A stretch of DNA of 64,000 nucleotides from Paragonimus westermani. Lineage: Eukaryota > Platyhelminthes > Trematoda > Plagiorchiida > Troglotrematidae. The translations under genes and the position numbers were made by a program. Below the pieces are notes generated by a model, which was not told where the DNA came from, did no database searches, and worked only from the letters and a program-made list of their open reading frames with translations. The stretch lies in the NCBI GenBank assembly GCA_008508345.1, contig QNGE01003249.1, positions 25,291 through 89,290 of the forward strand, read 5' to 3'. Position 1 is the stretch's first letter, and each line of letters opens with the position of its first letter. Positions 45,170 to 57,793 of the stretch are shown here, in pieces.

Positions 45170-48100
45170 GTGAAGATAGAAAATCACTACCAGTCTACAG
45201 CGAACACCCGGCGAGACCACCATGCTTAGTCAATACAAAATGCGTGCTCTTAAACGTCATCTTTTTTTACGCGATATTGCTTTCACAGCATACTGTACCT
45301 CCTAGAAATCCGGTCGCGGGGTGACCTTACATAAGAATAACGGACTAATTCCAAAGGGTTCCACTGGAACGATTACCGAAGCATATTGCACTGAATAACC
45401 TATACCCAGCTAAGGCTCTCTCCATTTGCACAGCTTCCACAATAGCGGTGAATCAGACAGTTATAGAGTGTGACTTGGGTACTTATGACTGCTTCACGAG
45501 ATCTTGCTTCAAAATACGTCTCTAATTGGATATACTTCGTCCCAATAAACACTGCTTCTCTGCAGTGCAATAGCAGTCAGCTCTGTTATTGAAAACAATC
45601 TTTTACGCATCACATCGGTTAAGTCAGACGGCTGGAAAGCACATGTTAATCACGCAGATACCGCGTCGGAAACGATCATTCAACGACCACCTGTGGTATA
45701 GCGGGGCGTCTGTCGGGTACGTCCGGAATCCGTGCACCTGTGATGAAGAATACGCAAACGCGCAGCAAACATGAACAAGAATGATATGCGCTAATTACAT
45801 CACTGCGCAGGCTGAGTACTGTAAACCACTTTGGTTCTCCCAGCTATCGTGGCTGGTCTTCAACAAGAGCAGTGTAATCGGCAGGAAGTAATGTAAAATG
45901 GTCATCACTAGCAGATACTCTGATAACATTAAGATTCCCTGGACGATTCAAATACTCACTACGACAGAAAAGCATTTGTGCAAACGTCTGCCAACCACAA
46001 GGCAAGAAAAACCAAAGAAAGCCGCTAACTTACCGTAGTTGCTCGCAAGTGAAAATTAGAGCAGAAATTAGGCAAACTAAAGTAGACAAAAAGAACAACT
46101 TGATGGCAACCTATCAAACTGACATGATAAGCTACCATCAAACTCAGTTATGCTCGCGTATGATTAGTACAATTTCCGAGCATACCCTGTTACTCTCAAA
46201 TGCATCCATTCCGAGTAAATAGAAGACACCAAAATGATAGCACAGCTGGGTTGAGTAGTAAACAATATGGCGATGCCCTCAGGTGTATTCTAATCAGCGG
46301 AGAAACCTCCACACCACAGAGCAGTTGGGGGGGGGCAAACTGATGGGAATGAAAACTGCTAAGTGCATTATTAATGGCAAAAGCCGACCGCCCGACATTG
46401 CCCATCAAACGCAGTGGCGGTAGACGATAATTCGTCGAGTTTACCAAACCTCGTAATACTATGTTGAATTGGATACCGTAATACTGGCAATATTTTGGCT
46501 CAATTCAGGGTGACGACTCCTTGAGCACGAACACAGTATGAGTATGTATCATCCAGAACAAAATGCTTCTAAACATTTCATAACTAAGCTGTTAAGTCAA
46601 ACATCACTGCGCAACTAGAAATGCACACGACCGGAAGTACGAATGGCACTATCTTGCAGATCCTCCCTAGACCTCTCAGAGCGAGCAGGTGACGGCACCA
46701 AATACATACCGGCAGGCGACATCCCAACTACGAATGTTCCACGACTGCCACTTACACAAGTACACTCGCAAGCATCCGAGATGTCTATATGAACACAGGA
46801 GTTTGGTTCAAACGCTACCATAAAGGGTCACACTTATGATGTAGACCACTTCGAAGGCAAAACCAGTCACTGAGAACAGAAATCAACGGGTGAGGTGTGA
46901 TAATCACGCGATGAAGTTCGGAGACAGTCGGATACCCACGGTACGAATTAAGAGAAATACACTGTGAGCGCGTACATCGTTGTGCGAGCAAGATCTCTTG
47001 AATCTTCTTGAAGACGAGTTTTTATGCCATATTTGAACCAATTCCAGGATGGAACAAATGAGGAACAGGATGACCTGTGAGTTTTCCACCGACAGCCGAA
47101 AACCAAAGTACAGAGTCGAAATTCACTATTATTCTGGCTGTAGCACCAAGTGACCCCTGCCACTTCCATAAAACAAACTTAACTGCTTCGTACGAAGGGC
47201 ATGGACGATATTCACTGATATAACTCCAGAACAGTAACAAAGATAAATATCCCAAGACAGTCGCATGCACAAGGGAAGGGATGCATAAAGACAAAAAACA
47301 AGCAACCACCTAAAGTTTAGTCTGGGAATAACTTTGGCAGAATCTAGTCACGATCCTTAGGAAACAGATCTCATCATATTTACAGGAACCCCTGAGGCTG
47401 CTTTGAGAACTTTTGCTGACGAAGTGATCAGAACGTCATCGGTAAAGAGCTACAGCCTACGCTAAACGGCTACGTGGTCAAAAGATGGACAAGATGAAGC
47501 ACTTAGCAAGAATGTTCAAAAACGTATAAACTACACGGCTGTTGGTCGAATGTTTTTTCGGAGCTACCCTGTTCCGAAGACAACAATTTAGTGCTCGTGA
47601 ACAACGGACACTGAGAAGCTTATGGGAAATCTTAGGCAAAAACAAAATACACAAACGCTTACCATCTCCTAATCACAGACATACCAACAACTCGTACCCA
47701 TGGTGGTTTTCATCGCGTCAAAAACGAAAAGTAGTTCATAAACATCACAATTAGCCGCACAAATTGTTCGGTGGAAGTAATACGACCAGCGCATCCCAGC
47801 ATAGCTTAGAAAAACAAACGGGCGTCTCTAAGCCTGAACTTGTCGCAGAAATGGTCCCCCGATTGCATCCATTACCGTGAATGTAACGCTAACCAGGGGG
47901 AAACTCAAAGACGTCAATATAATTGCCAATCTGAAAGCGACAACTGAGACCATACTGTGTATTCTACCCTCATGTTTTTAGACGGTTGAAAACTCGCATG
48001 TATTTTGGGAACGTCAAGGACTTATCGAAACACTTCCACTGACGTTTTCCTTGACAAAACAGGCCCCGGCCACCATTGCACTGCGCATGAAAGTACACAA

Positions 48101-49269
48101 TGCACACCATACCCGATTCGTTCTCTACCCACATTCAGCAATCGCTGAGAAAATGAGGCTACAGCATCTGCATGCATGACTCAAAATTCACCTTCATGGA
48201 ATGCCAAAAAGTGGCCGTATGGACTACTGAACCAGGCACGGTCATTTTGACTGCGCGCGGAAAGGGACGCGAACAAAGATAGCGACTGAGTGAAAGTGCA
48301 AGAATACCAGCGGTACACATCGTGACATTTGGAAACAAACATCTGACTTAGAGACAGCCAGGCGATGAAGCCATGTAAAGATACAGACAAGTGGAGGGTT
48401 GAATAATTAGCGAAAAACGAGCTTATATTCATTGATCGGGAGAACTGACACATCAACTCAATCATGGAGCTCATTGTGACTGCGACAGACGGCGAGTTTG
48501 AAGATGACGAATGGTCAATTCTAGCTGATAGCCTACAGAGTAACTTTAAAATGACCAAAAACCGTTCGTTCGGAGAAAAAGGACGCGCCGTCTACCTGTA
48601 TGATCTACACCCGTGTCTGGAATCAAGCTGCATTTTGACCGGCCGCGCCCTCAATGGCCAATGGCTCATTCGTCCATGCAACTGCTTACAAATGCGACAA
48701 TATAGCATACACTTCTACTGAGTCACGTACTATCCTTACCGTCGTTATTGCCCGTAAGGTTTGCTGTTGATTGAGCCCGATTATGAACACAAGCCTCAAA
48801 GAGAAGTCGAGCAGACACGCGTTACTTGCTTGTTCCAAACCTCTCAGCAACCGCCGTGTGAAACGAGGTTTGATCCGATGGTGCAGTTACACGAATGTCG
48901 GGCCGTAACACAATCTGAAGTCGTACACATTACGGGAAACACCAATATTTGCAAGGTAAACCGTTGGACTACTCCGCTTCAGCAGTTTACGAGCAGCACA
49001 CAACTGATCAGAAAGCCATCAAAATGCGCTCACAGAACAGATCAAAGCAAGCGACTGCCGTTTCAACTACTGTGCAAAAGCGGACGCAGCTTCGTACTCG
49101 CCTCGCGTTCAGATTACAATGACAAATTAACCTCAACTCTACAACGGTAGTTCAACCCTCAAAACAGTTGACACTTGCGACATAACGACCCGAGATGACA
49201 TCCACAATGTTGACAGGGACATCAGACCCCCTCGAGGTGAAATACGGAATATCGGTAACATTGTCATAG
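45170..49269. other. No recognisable gene
   Basis: Several open stretches of 60-130 codons occur on both strands (for example 48464-48721 and 48761-49150 plus, 48181-48558 minus). Overlapping strands are open together, splice sites are weak and no motif is recognised. Confidence 0.3.
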
Positions 49270-49497
49270 ATTACCGATTAGTAGTCGGAGATTTGGTTTA
49301 TTTTTAAGTTGACCACCACTCACATTTGATCGCAGCATTCGCATTCAGATAGACTTTCCAGGCAGCCTCTTTCGAAAAGCACTAGACTCGAGTTTCGCTC
49401 TCATTAGAGCTCGTCAGAAATGCATATATTTGCCACGGCCGGGATTTGAACTCTAGCCATCCTAATCATGAGGCAACCGTGTTAACCACTGCGCCAT
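49270..49497 (-). mobile_element. tRNA-headed SINE, full-length copy
   Basis: Read on the minus strand, the element starts with a tRNA-related head: A box TGGCGCAGTGGTTAA and B box GAGTTCAAATCCCGG. A body of about 110 bp follows, and the tail reads AAAAATAAACCAAATCTCC then GACTACTAATCGGTAAT. The tail half matches the insert at 15828-15966. The head does not form a proper T stem, so it is derived from a tRNA rather than functional. Confidence 0.75.
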
Positions 49498-50820
49498 TGA
49501 TCTCACATTAGGCACGACCGAATTATCAAATCTGAACGCTCAACCACTCTAGCTAGTGAAAAATGTCTGAGTCCATATCCTTGCGACACAGGCTACAGAT
49601 CGTGTTATTCAACCGATTTAAAGTGAGAACACAAAACTGCAACACATCCAGTCGGTCGTTTAGTCACGGGATGTATCACGTGAACTGTTTTCGATACGAT
49701 TCGTGGAAGCGTGTGCGGACACATCCCGAACTCGATGGTTGACACCAGAGAGAAACATGCCACACAGGTACACAAATGACCATGTTCCAATACGGTGGTA
49801 CATTTTATCGGAAGGCAAAAGCCAAGTTTATTTTGGTTCAGCAGATTCACCGAGATCGTAGAAATGGTTACTAAAAATATCAGAGTGGGGACTAGAGAGA
49901 GAAACTAGTCAACAGGAAGTGGGTCATGTTTACGAAACTTTCAGAAACACGACGCAGCGAAGCGACGTGTTGAGAGTTACTTGGACAGCAGCAAAAACGA
50001 GACCCAAAGCACAGTGGAAAGGATGGATCCAGCGTTAATAACGAACTGTAAACGATGAGTGATTAGATCCACAATCGGATTTGACGCACGCGACAATACG
50101 CGAGACCGACCAGGATCAAACCAGTGGCGTTCGAAATTTCATGGTAAATCGCTTCGCGATCAAAACGCGTAAGGCGAGGACTGACCGCGCATGGCAAAAT
50201 CAAAGCAAAAACTACCCGAGAAATGTGTTGATCAGGTTGGTGTATCCACGGTAAAAGAGACAATAAGTCGCAACACTAACGCACCTGCGGTTAGGAATGT
50301 AAAACGGAAATACACAAAAAGGTTTCCCTGAAAGAATAAGCATCCAAAAACAAATAGCAAGAGCTACGCGTTGAACCTATCTCACAACGAATCATGACAA
50401 ACAGTGTGACCGAATAGGCTGGGGCCCACCTGACGCTTCTCTTCGTTGCTACCGTTGATCCCAGATTAGGCTAGACCTAAACACGTATCGTATTTCCAAA
50501 CATTGCTGGAAATATACGATTTGTTTACCAATCCCACAGCGTTCCTTTAGTCCGATGCCTGTTGGGACTACATTCTGACTGCTCTTCAGGAAAGGCCTTT
50601 CAAACTGTTAGCGAACGAGGGTCGAACGCATACCCGGTAGTCCACAACAACACAACAGTGGTCTGTACTTCAACACTCCTCAAATGTACCTGACAATCTT
50701 TACCGACGAAGTGCACTATAAGTTTTTCGCATGAACTGCAATAAACCAGTGGAGTCGAGATAGCACAAAAACGGCTGGGGTTGCGACAAAATGCAGCAGT
50801 AACGGCATACTCCTGCAAAC
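49498..50820. other. No recognisable gene
   Basis: A minus-strand open stretch at 50600-50836 contains several cysteines (CRNPSRFCAISTPLVYCSSC). It has no clear splice boundaries and no family assignment. Confidence 0.3.
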
Positions 50821-51639
50821 GCGTCTCTTGTGTCAACGATGACCGCCGTTGGCGGCCTAAGGAAGTTTGCCTACCAAGTAGCTTGTGGTTTTTGTCACCA
50901 AATTTCTAACGACAGCTGTCGTCCACGTCCAGTGCTATAAGCAAAACCAGGAGAAAATGCGACGGGAAAATAGCCGAAAGCAAAAGACTTGGAATTGATG
51001 CATGTGTTCTTAAGCCACCGCAAAGCACTGGAAGCAAAGGAGCTAATCAACCTCGTGATATGTGCGCATATGTACATAACTCTATGACGTCTATTTGAAG
51101 GTGGTCTATTTTGGGGTCGTTCGGCGTTCCCGCTGTTTTTTTTGCAGGCCCTGGTGCTTCACATGTCCCGCTCAAATGGTGTCAAGCTCGGAGCACCTCC
51201 AGTAACGTGCCGAGTCCCTGTAGACAAGAACCAATCATCATGACCTGTCGATGTGTTACTAACGCTGATGTTGAAACAGGCAACAATGGTTAACTCCACT
51301 GCTCTGCAAATCTCACCTTGCTGACACGTAAAAACGGCCTTATGAGGTGTAAGCCTGGAAAACCCACGTATTTCCAGATCGCATGATGGTGGGCGTTTTT
51401 GGCTTTTCACCTTGCAAACGTTTACGCAAACAACTGTAGTAGTCGCGCTTTGACTTGATATTGTTCAGCTTGACTGGGACCGCCGAGTGGAATCTGACTT
51501 ACCATAGTAGTAAACCCCGTCCCATAATGTTTGTTGGATCTCAGTTGTACTCTATGGCCTACGATGTACTGACATTACTAGGCATCATCGAAGTCTGGGT
51601 ACTCAACTTTGATAATCCATTTCAGCAATATCTGATTAC

Positions 51640-51925
51640 GTCCTCATCATCAGACAACACGGGTGTTCAACTGCCACAGAATCGGGAGAGGAAAAAAAGA
51701 CAAAGGCCTTTATACCAAAAATAGCTGTTTGTATTCAAATATTCAGCATCATGGCATCTACGCCTCACAAACAAGCCGAGTTATAAGCGGAAGTGATGCA
51801 TCACCAGCAAGACAGCTTCCTCGTGGCTTTCACTGTCACACGTCATTAAGTGCACTCATTTCACAGACAGCTCGGCCCAATAACATTTACGCTGCTGAAC
51901 TCGAACAGCCGTCGACCCTGGAAGT
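51640..51925 (+). repeat. R-family dispersed repeat, copy R5
   Basis: Family landmarks include CTACGCCTCACAAACAAGCC, ATCACCAGCAAGACAGCTTC, TTTCACTGTCACACGTCATT and TTTACGCTGCTGAACTCGA. The first ~60 bp are diverged. The inverted duplication carries the same copy at 55425-55710. Confidence 0.7.
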
Positions 51926-51930
51926 CTCCA

Positions 51931-52096
51931 GTACGATGGCGATCCCTTGATGAGTTACTTTCTCTGTCATCTGTCACTCTTGCACTTCACGCAAGTTGGC
52001 TTCAATGACAACAGTACGATGGCGATCCCTTGATGAGTTACTTTCTCTGTCATCTGTCACTCTTGCACTTCACGCCAGTTGGCTTCACTGTCAACA
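51931..52096 (+). repeat. 83 bp tandem duplication
   Basis: Two head-to-tail 83 bp units start GTACGATGGCGATCCCTTGA at 51931 and 52014 and differ at only about three positions. The duplication begins at the last bases of repeat R5. The inverted arm has the same pair at 55254-55419. Confidence 0.95.
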
Positions 52097-52812
52097 GTGC
52101 TGGATGAGATAGACGACTAGCTGTTATCCTTGAATATAACTTGTAAGTCTGGAAAAATAAGGGTGGCGATAAATTTTCTTCACCACGTTTTAGGCTTTCT
52201 CAATATCAGTTTGATGTGCCTCAAGGGGCCAGTGAAGTTACGTAGCTAGTGTGCACATGGGCACTTCGACAAACAGGGATCGGTTAGCTGGTTAAAAAAA
52301 TGGAAAATCACGAATCCGCCCCGTTTATTGTGTAGAATTCGGCTTGCCAGCTCGTGCCTGGTTTCTAGGCTGGCAGCCCCTCGGCGACGTGTGTTGAGTA
52401 CCGAGCGCGCAGCTGTGTCCTCGTGCGATATGCAAGAAGGGCAAAAAACGCTCTTGGCCAACTGGTCCATTGTCGGTCGATAAGCGTCCGGCTGACGGTG
52501 TAAACTTCGATAACCATCCGAAGGGCAAGTCCGGCGAAATCTCGTTTTAGATAATCATCCAGGTAACATCCCTGAGGCAACCGTGACAAATGAAAGCATG
52601 ATCGGAACACCTTGAGTAATTGGGTAACCATGGTCTTCAACCCTTGGGCAGCTGGCGAACCATCTCAAGTCCACTCTGGCGTAGGCGACAATGTGAATCG
52701 GTTGAGACAGCGCGCGTCATGTGGATAGCGTGAAGATCTATTGGCTGCTGTTCCAACGAATCAGTTTGTCGACGGACTAGCCACGGTCAGCCGCGAGTTT
52801 GCGTTGTGATTA

Positions 52813-53664
52813 GACAGAAGACCGTCACTCATTTTCATCTTTTCGTTGGTATTTTCTGAAAAGTAATCCCCAATGGTTCAAACTAGTCAGTGCTTCTGGC
52901 TACTTACAGCCTCATCAAAAACCAAGACGTGGCGAGCAAGCTCACTTCCGATGTGTCATCTCCGAGCCAAATACAACACAATATGGAATTGGTCGTCGAG
53001 TCTGGATTTTATGGAACTTAATACACTGTGAATCTAGTATCATCTGGAGTACCGTGTAAATTGTTCCAACGATGCCACACCATGGTAACTTCCTGCTGGA
53101 ACAAAACACATCTGGATGCACAGATTAGGGTTTTGCAGTCGGACTCCAGTAACCTCAGCATTGGCGCTGCATCACATATTCTCAAGCACGAACATCCCTG
53201 TTAATGTTGTGCGATAATCGTAGCGATCTTGATTATTCTGCCAAAAATGCTCTTAGCTTGCCGATCACAAGCGCCTCGGATCACTCCATTCGAAGTATAT
53301 CGACTTATGTTGTGCGCAAAACATTTGTTCAAGGCCGGCAAACGCCCGTGCCTGCTGTTTATGATACCATGTTGGTTAGTTCCGGTGGGTGCTTGCCTTG
53401 ACGATGAGACACTGTGCGCGCCATACACTGGTCAACGTCCGAGTCTGTCTTCTGTATGCTGCTTTCCGAAAATTAACTTCGTCTTGGACCATGACGGTGT
53501 GTATCGGCGTCGCTCAGCCCGTTTCAATCTGCTCGCTGAGTTATGCTTTTTCTTGAACACTGTCAAGCGGCTTGCTCTAACGTGGATTTAAGGGCATCAA
53601 TACTCCGCAAACTTATCCGCTTGCTCAGCGTGGTGCTCGCTTACGGCTGGTGGCATCATCACCA
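52813..53664. other. Spacer of inverted duplication, no recognised gene
   Basis: This is a single-copy stretch between arm 1 and repeat R3. Open stretches at 53204-53591 have no motif. Confidence 0.35.
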
Positions 53665-53940
53665 TAGGCCGCAATACATCGATAGTTCTCACTGATGCTA
53701 AATTGCCACACAACTGGGGAAAAATCAAGTCCCGCATAGAAAGAGGAAAAAAGGGGGTTTAACTACTAGGAATGGCCACGTCTGTATTCAAACACTCAGC
53801 ATCGGGGCGCTTACACCTTGCAAACGACCGAGCTGTAAGTGGACGTAAGGCGCCATCAGCAGGACTATGGCTTTCATTGCCCCACGTCACTGAGTGCACT
53901 CACTTCACAGACAACTTGATCGAACAATACCAACATTCGT
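53665..53940 (+). repeat. R-family dispersed repeat, copy R3
   Basis: The copy is preceded by CATCATCACCATAGG and starts CCGCAATACATCGATAG. It keeps GCTTACACCTTGCAAACGA and GCGCCATCAGCAGGACTATG. Confidence 0.75.
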
Positions 53941-54257
53941 GTAGTTGGCGGCAAACAGTTTATGGTGGACTACGGGAACATGTGGTCTTACAGTACGGGC
54001 AACGACTGTATTTTTCCTCAAGGAAGCAGTCGCCGGTGACACCTGTTAGATGTATTAATGCAATGGTCGTTCGTTTCCGCACCACCACCACTCCGGATGA
54101 CGGCTATTGGATTAATCGCTTGGAATGTTCAGCACAACCCTGTTTTGCCAATGCATCAACTCCGTCATTCGGCTGTCACCGATCGACACGTCACAGCGGT
54201 GGAAAGGCGCTTTTTGGTTGGTTTTTGATTTTTTGCAACGTGAACTCAACAATCATC

Positions 54258-54536
54258 ATCATAGGCAGCAAAACATAAATGGTTCCCACTAACGCCTTAC
54301 TACAACACAACCATGAAGAAAAAGCAAACCCTATATAATAGGATGAGAGAAGCAAAAAACTGCTGAAAACAGCAACTACGTCTATATTCAGACATTCAAC
54401 ATCAAGGTGCCTACACCTTGCAAACAAACAACCGAGCTGCAAATGAGAGTAAGGCGTCATCAGCAAGACAGCTCCGTCACAGCTTTCACTGCCGCGCGTC
54501 ATTAAATGCACTCACTTCACAGACAACTCGGACAAA
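54258..54536 (+). repeat. R-family dispersed repeat, copy R4 (cut by N)
   Basis: The copy is preceded by ATCATCATCATAGG and starts CAGCAAAACATAAATGG. It continues through TGCCTACACCTTGCAAACAA to GACAACTCGGACAAA, where the single N at 54537 interrupts it about 30 bp before the family end. Confidence 0.8.
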
Positions 54537-54537
54537 N

Positions 54538-56492
54538 TAATCACAACGCAAACTCGCGGCTGACCGTGGCTAGTCCGTCGACAAACTGATTCGTTGGAAC
54601 AGCAGCCAATAGATCTTCACGCTATCCACATGACGCGCGCTGTCTCAACCGATTCACATTGTCGCCTACGCCAGAGTGGACTTGAGATGGTTCGCCAGCT
54701 GCCCAAGGGTTGAAGACCATGGTTACCCAATTACTCAAGGTGTTCCGATCATGCTTTCATTTGTCACGGTTGCCTCAGGGATGTTACCTGGATGATTATC
54801 TAAAACGAGATTTCGCCGGACTTGCCCTTCGGATGGTTATCGAAGTTTACACCGTCAGCCGGACGCTTATCGACCGACAATGGACCAGTTGGCCAAGAGC
54901 GTTTTTTGCCCTTCTTGCATATCGCACGAGGACACAGCTGCGCGCTCGGTACTCAACACACGTCGCCGAGGGGCTGCCAGCCTAGAAACCAGGCACGAGC
55001 TGGCAAGCCGAATTCTACACAATAAACGGGGCGGATTCGTGATTTTCCATTTTTTTAACCAGCTAACCGATCCCTGTTTGTCGAAGTGCCCATGTGCACA
55101 CTAGCTACGTAACTTCACTGGCCCCTTGAGGCACATCAAACTGATATTGAGAAAGCCTAAAACGTGGTGAAGAAAATTTATCGCCACCCTTATTTTTCCA
55201 GACTTACAAGTTATATTCAAGGATAACAGCTAGTCGTCTATCTCATCCAGCACTGTTGACAGTGAAGCCAACTGGCGTGAAGTGCAAGAGTGACAGATGA
55301 CAGAGAAAGTAACTCATCAAGGGATCGCCATCGTACTGTTGTCATTGAAGCCAACTTGCGTGAAGTGCAAGAGTGACAGATGACAGAGAAAGTAACTCAT
55401 CAAGGGATCGCCATCGTACTGGAGACTTCCAGGGTCGACGGCTGTTCGAGTTCAGCAGCGTAAATGTTATTGGGCCGAGCTGTCTGTGAAATGAGTGCAC
55501 TTAATGACGTGTGACAGTGAAAGCCACGAGGAAGCTGTCTTGCTGGTGATGCATCACTTCCGCTTATAACTCGGCTTGTTTGTGAGGCGTAGATGCCATG
55601 ATGCTGAATATTTGAATACAAACAGCTATTTTTGGTATAAAGGCCTTTGTCTTTTTTTCCTCTCCCGATTCTGTGGCAGTTGAACACCCGTGTTGTCTGA
55701 TGATGAGGACGTAATCAGATATTGCTGAAATGGATTATCAAAGTTGAGTACCCAGACTTCGATGATGCCTAGTAATGTCAGTACATCGTAGGCCATAGAG
55801 TACAACTGAGATCCAACAAACATTATGGGACGGGGTTTACTACTATGGTAAGTCAGATTCCACTCGGCGGTCCCAGTCAAGCTGAACAATATCAAGTCAA
55901 AGCGCGACTACTACAGTTGTTTGCGTAAACGTTTGCAAGGTGAAAAGCCAAAAACGCCCACCATCATGCGATCTGGAAATACGTGGGTTTTCCAGGCTTA
56001 CACCTCATAAGGCCGTTTTTACGTGTCAGCAAGGTGAGATTTGCAGAGCAGTGGAGTTAACCATTGTTGCCTGTTTCAACATCAGCGTTAGTAACACATC
56101 GACAGGTCATGATGATTGGTTCTTGTCTACAGGGACTCGGCACGTTACTGGAGGTGCTCCGAGCTTGACACCATTTGAGCGGGACATGTGAAGCACCAGG
56201 GCCTGCAAAAAAAACAGCGGGAACGCCGAACGACCCCAAAATAGACCACCTTCAAATAGACGTCATAGAGTTATGTACATATGCGCACATATCACGAGGT
56301 TGATTAGCTCCTTTGCTTCCAGTGCTTTGCGGTGGCTTAAGAACACATGCATCAATTCCAAGTCTTTTGCTTTCGGCTATTTTCCCGTCGCATTTTCTCC
56401 TGGTTTTGCTTATAGCACTGGACGTGGACGACAGCTGTCGTTAGAAACTTCCTTAGGCCGCCAACGGCGGTTATCGTTGACACAAAAGACAC
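54538..56492 (-). repeat. Inverted duplication, arm 2
   Basis: This is the reverse complement of arm 1. It starts directly after the single N at 54537 and lacks the 37 bp present in arm 1 at about 50866-50905. It includes inverted copies of R5 (55425-55710) and of the 83 bp tandem pair (55254-55419). Confidence 0.9.
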
Positions 56493-57461
56493 GCTCGTCC
56501 ATGAGGAGAAATTAATTATTGGGATGTCCGTCACGACTTTTTAATTTCAGGAGCACGTTGGCGAAGGAGTTAACCGTTTCTGTGCCTCATTCTTCGGGGT
56601 AAATTTTTGCAACACGGATTGGAAGACGACAGTCACAATCGGCACATGAAGTCGAAAATCTTTTACACATCATTGCATAACTGGCAAACTGTTGGCGTTT
56701 AGAAATCGCAATATTTGATCCTAACGTTCCTTAACCCGCGCGAACTCCGCATATTGACCGATGATGCTAACCCAGTATTTCGTATCCTTACGTCTCCAAA
56801 CATCAAATCGACGGGGGGTAAACCTCAACGTTAGCCGTTTCCAAACATAGCCCGATAATCGATATCTGATCCCGGAAAAGTACGTGTAGCAAGTATCGGT
56901 TTGGAGAAACCGCGGTAGGTAGAGTTGCTACCGATGAATGTTCGGTGACATGGTCTTGTCGACCACAAGGTAACTATACCATGTATGGCCGACCAGGCGC
57001 AATCAGTGACCGTTAAAAATGGATAGTCGCATGTTCAGGGTTTACAACTACGTAGCATAACCGAATACACAAATGGTAAATACACTGGTCGCCTCCACAA
57101 GTTACATAGGTTGATAGACGCCAACTTGGCCCTCAAGCTCTGATCACCGATCGCATCACAAAGTGCTGAAACGGTGACAAGATGGCTGACAACAGACCGG
57201 GAGAGCGCACATCCTGTCTCGGCTTACGTAGTTAACTGGCCACCCCGGATGTAGTCAGCTTATCAAACGCCCTAGCGAGTCTTGGATACTTTGGTATCCG
57301 ACCACGTGAAAGTTACTTTGAGTTTTCAACTCACCTCATTCTACTTGCTAGTATACTACGTGATAGGTCACATGTCAGCTGCGTAATGACAAGCTGCCCA
57401 CTACTAAACGAGATCTCAACGTTCCAAATATGCCCATTACGATAAGGAGAATGAAGACATA
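56493..57461. other. No recognisable gene
   Basis: Unique sequence beyond arm 2, without a long open stretch or a recognised repeat. Confidence 0.35.
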
Positions 57462-57793
57462 TAGGTAAACATGCTTCCGATAATTCATTTTCAGGCCGGT
57501 ACAACTATATAACGAGTTAGCAGGGCTAGATCGAGATATCGATCAGAATTATTACAGAGAAACTAGATCAATGGCCACCTACCACGACCACAAATCCGTC
57601 GGACAGATGGCCAATCTGCGAGATCAAACCAATGGGAAAGCATGACGTAACCGACCAATCAAGCCACCACCAACTGACTGGACCAGTGACCTAGATTCTC
57701 TGCAATAGGTCTGATCGATATCTCGATCTAACTCTGCCAACTCCTTATATAGTTGTATCAGCCTGAAGATGAATTACCTAAAACATGTTCACC
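57462..57793. repeat. Foldback (long hairpin) element
   Basis: The left arm 57462-57580 is imperfectly complementary to the right arm 57677-57793. Landmarks are ACAACTATATAA.GAGTT, GATCGAGATATCGATCAGA and TAATTCAT.TTCAGGC in both arms. Arms are about 115 bp at roughly 80% identity by eye, with a loop of about 100 bp. No coding potential is seen. It may be a foldback or MITE-like element or a source of hairpin RNA. Confidence 0.75.

Larger units (their letters stand above)
50821..52812 (+). repeat. Inverted duplication, arm 1
   Basis: Positions 50910-52812 correspond to 56440-54538 on the other strand without any indel: paired coordinates always sum to 107350, and every stretch that I compared was identical. 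Beyond 50910 the arms differ by 37 extra bp in this arm, then match with 3 differences over 49 bp, then diverge at 50821. The arm contains repeat R5 and an 83 bp tandem duplication. Confidence 0.9.

Noticed and set aside
48761..48900. Plus-strand LLIEPDYEHK resembling LFLIEPGYKS of the PNUTS exon
   Set aside because: Only about four consecutive residues agree, the strand differs, and nucleotide similarity does not extend beyond a few codons. Chance is the simplest explanation.
50600..50836. Cysteine-rich frame, with 41.1-41.3 kb, compared with OSTM1-type proteins
   Set aside because: The C-I-D...N-x-T...L-W spacing looked suggestive, but residue agreement is sparse and exon boundaries are not supported.
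52365..52640. 91-codon frame resembling the end of an integrase (LLAYRTRTQ), repeated in arm 2
   Set aside because: Only a short AYRT-like match, with no further integrase motifs in order. Its duplication is explained by the inverted repeat.
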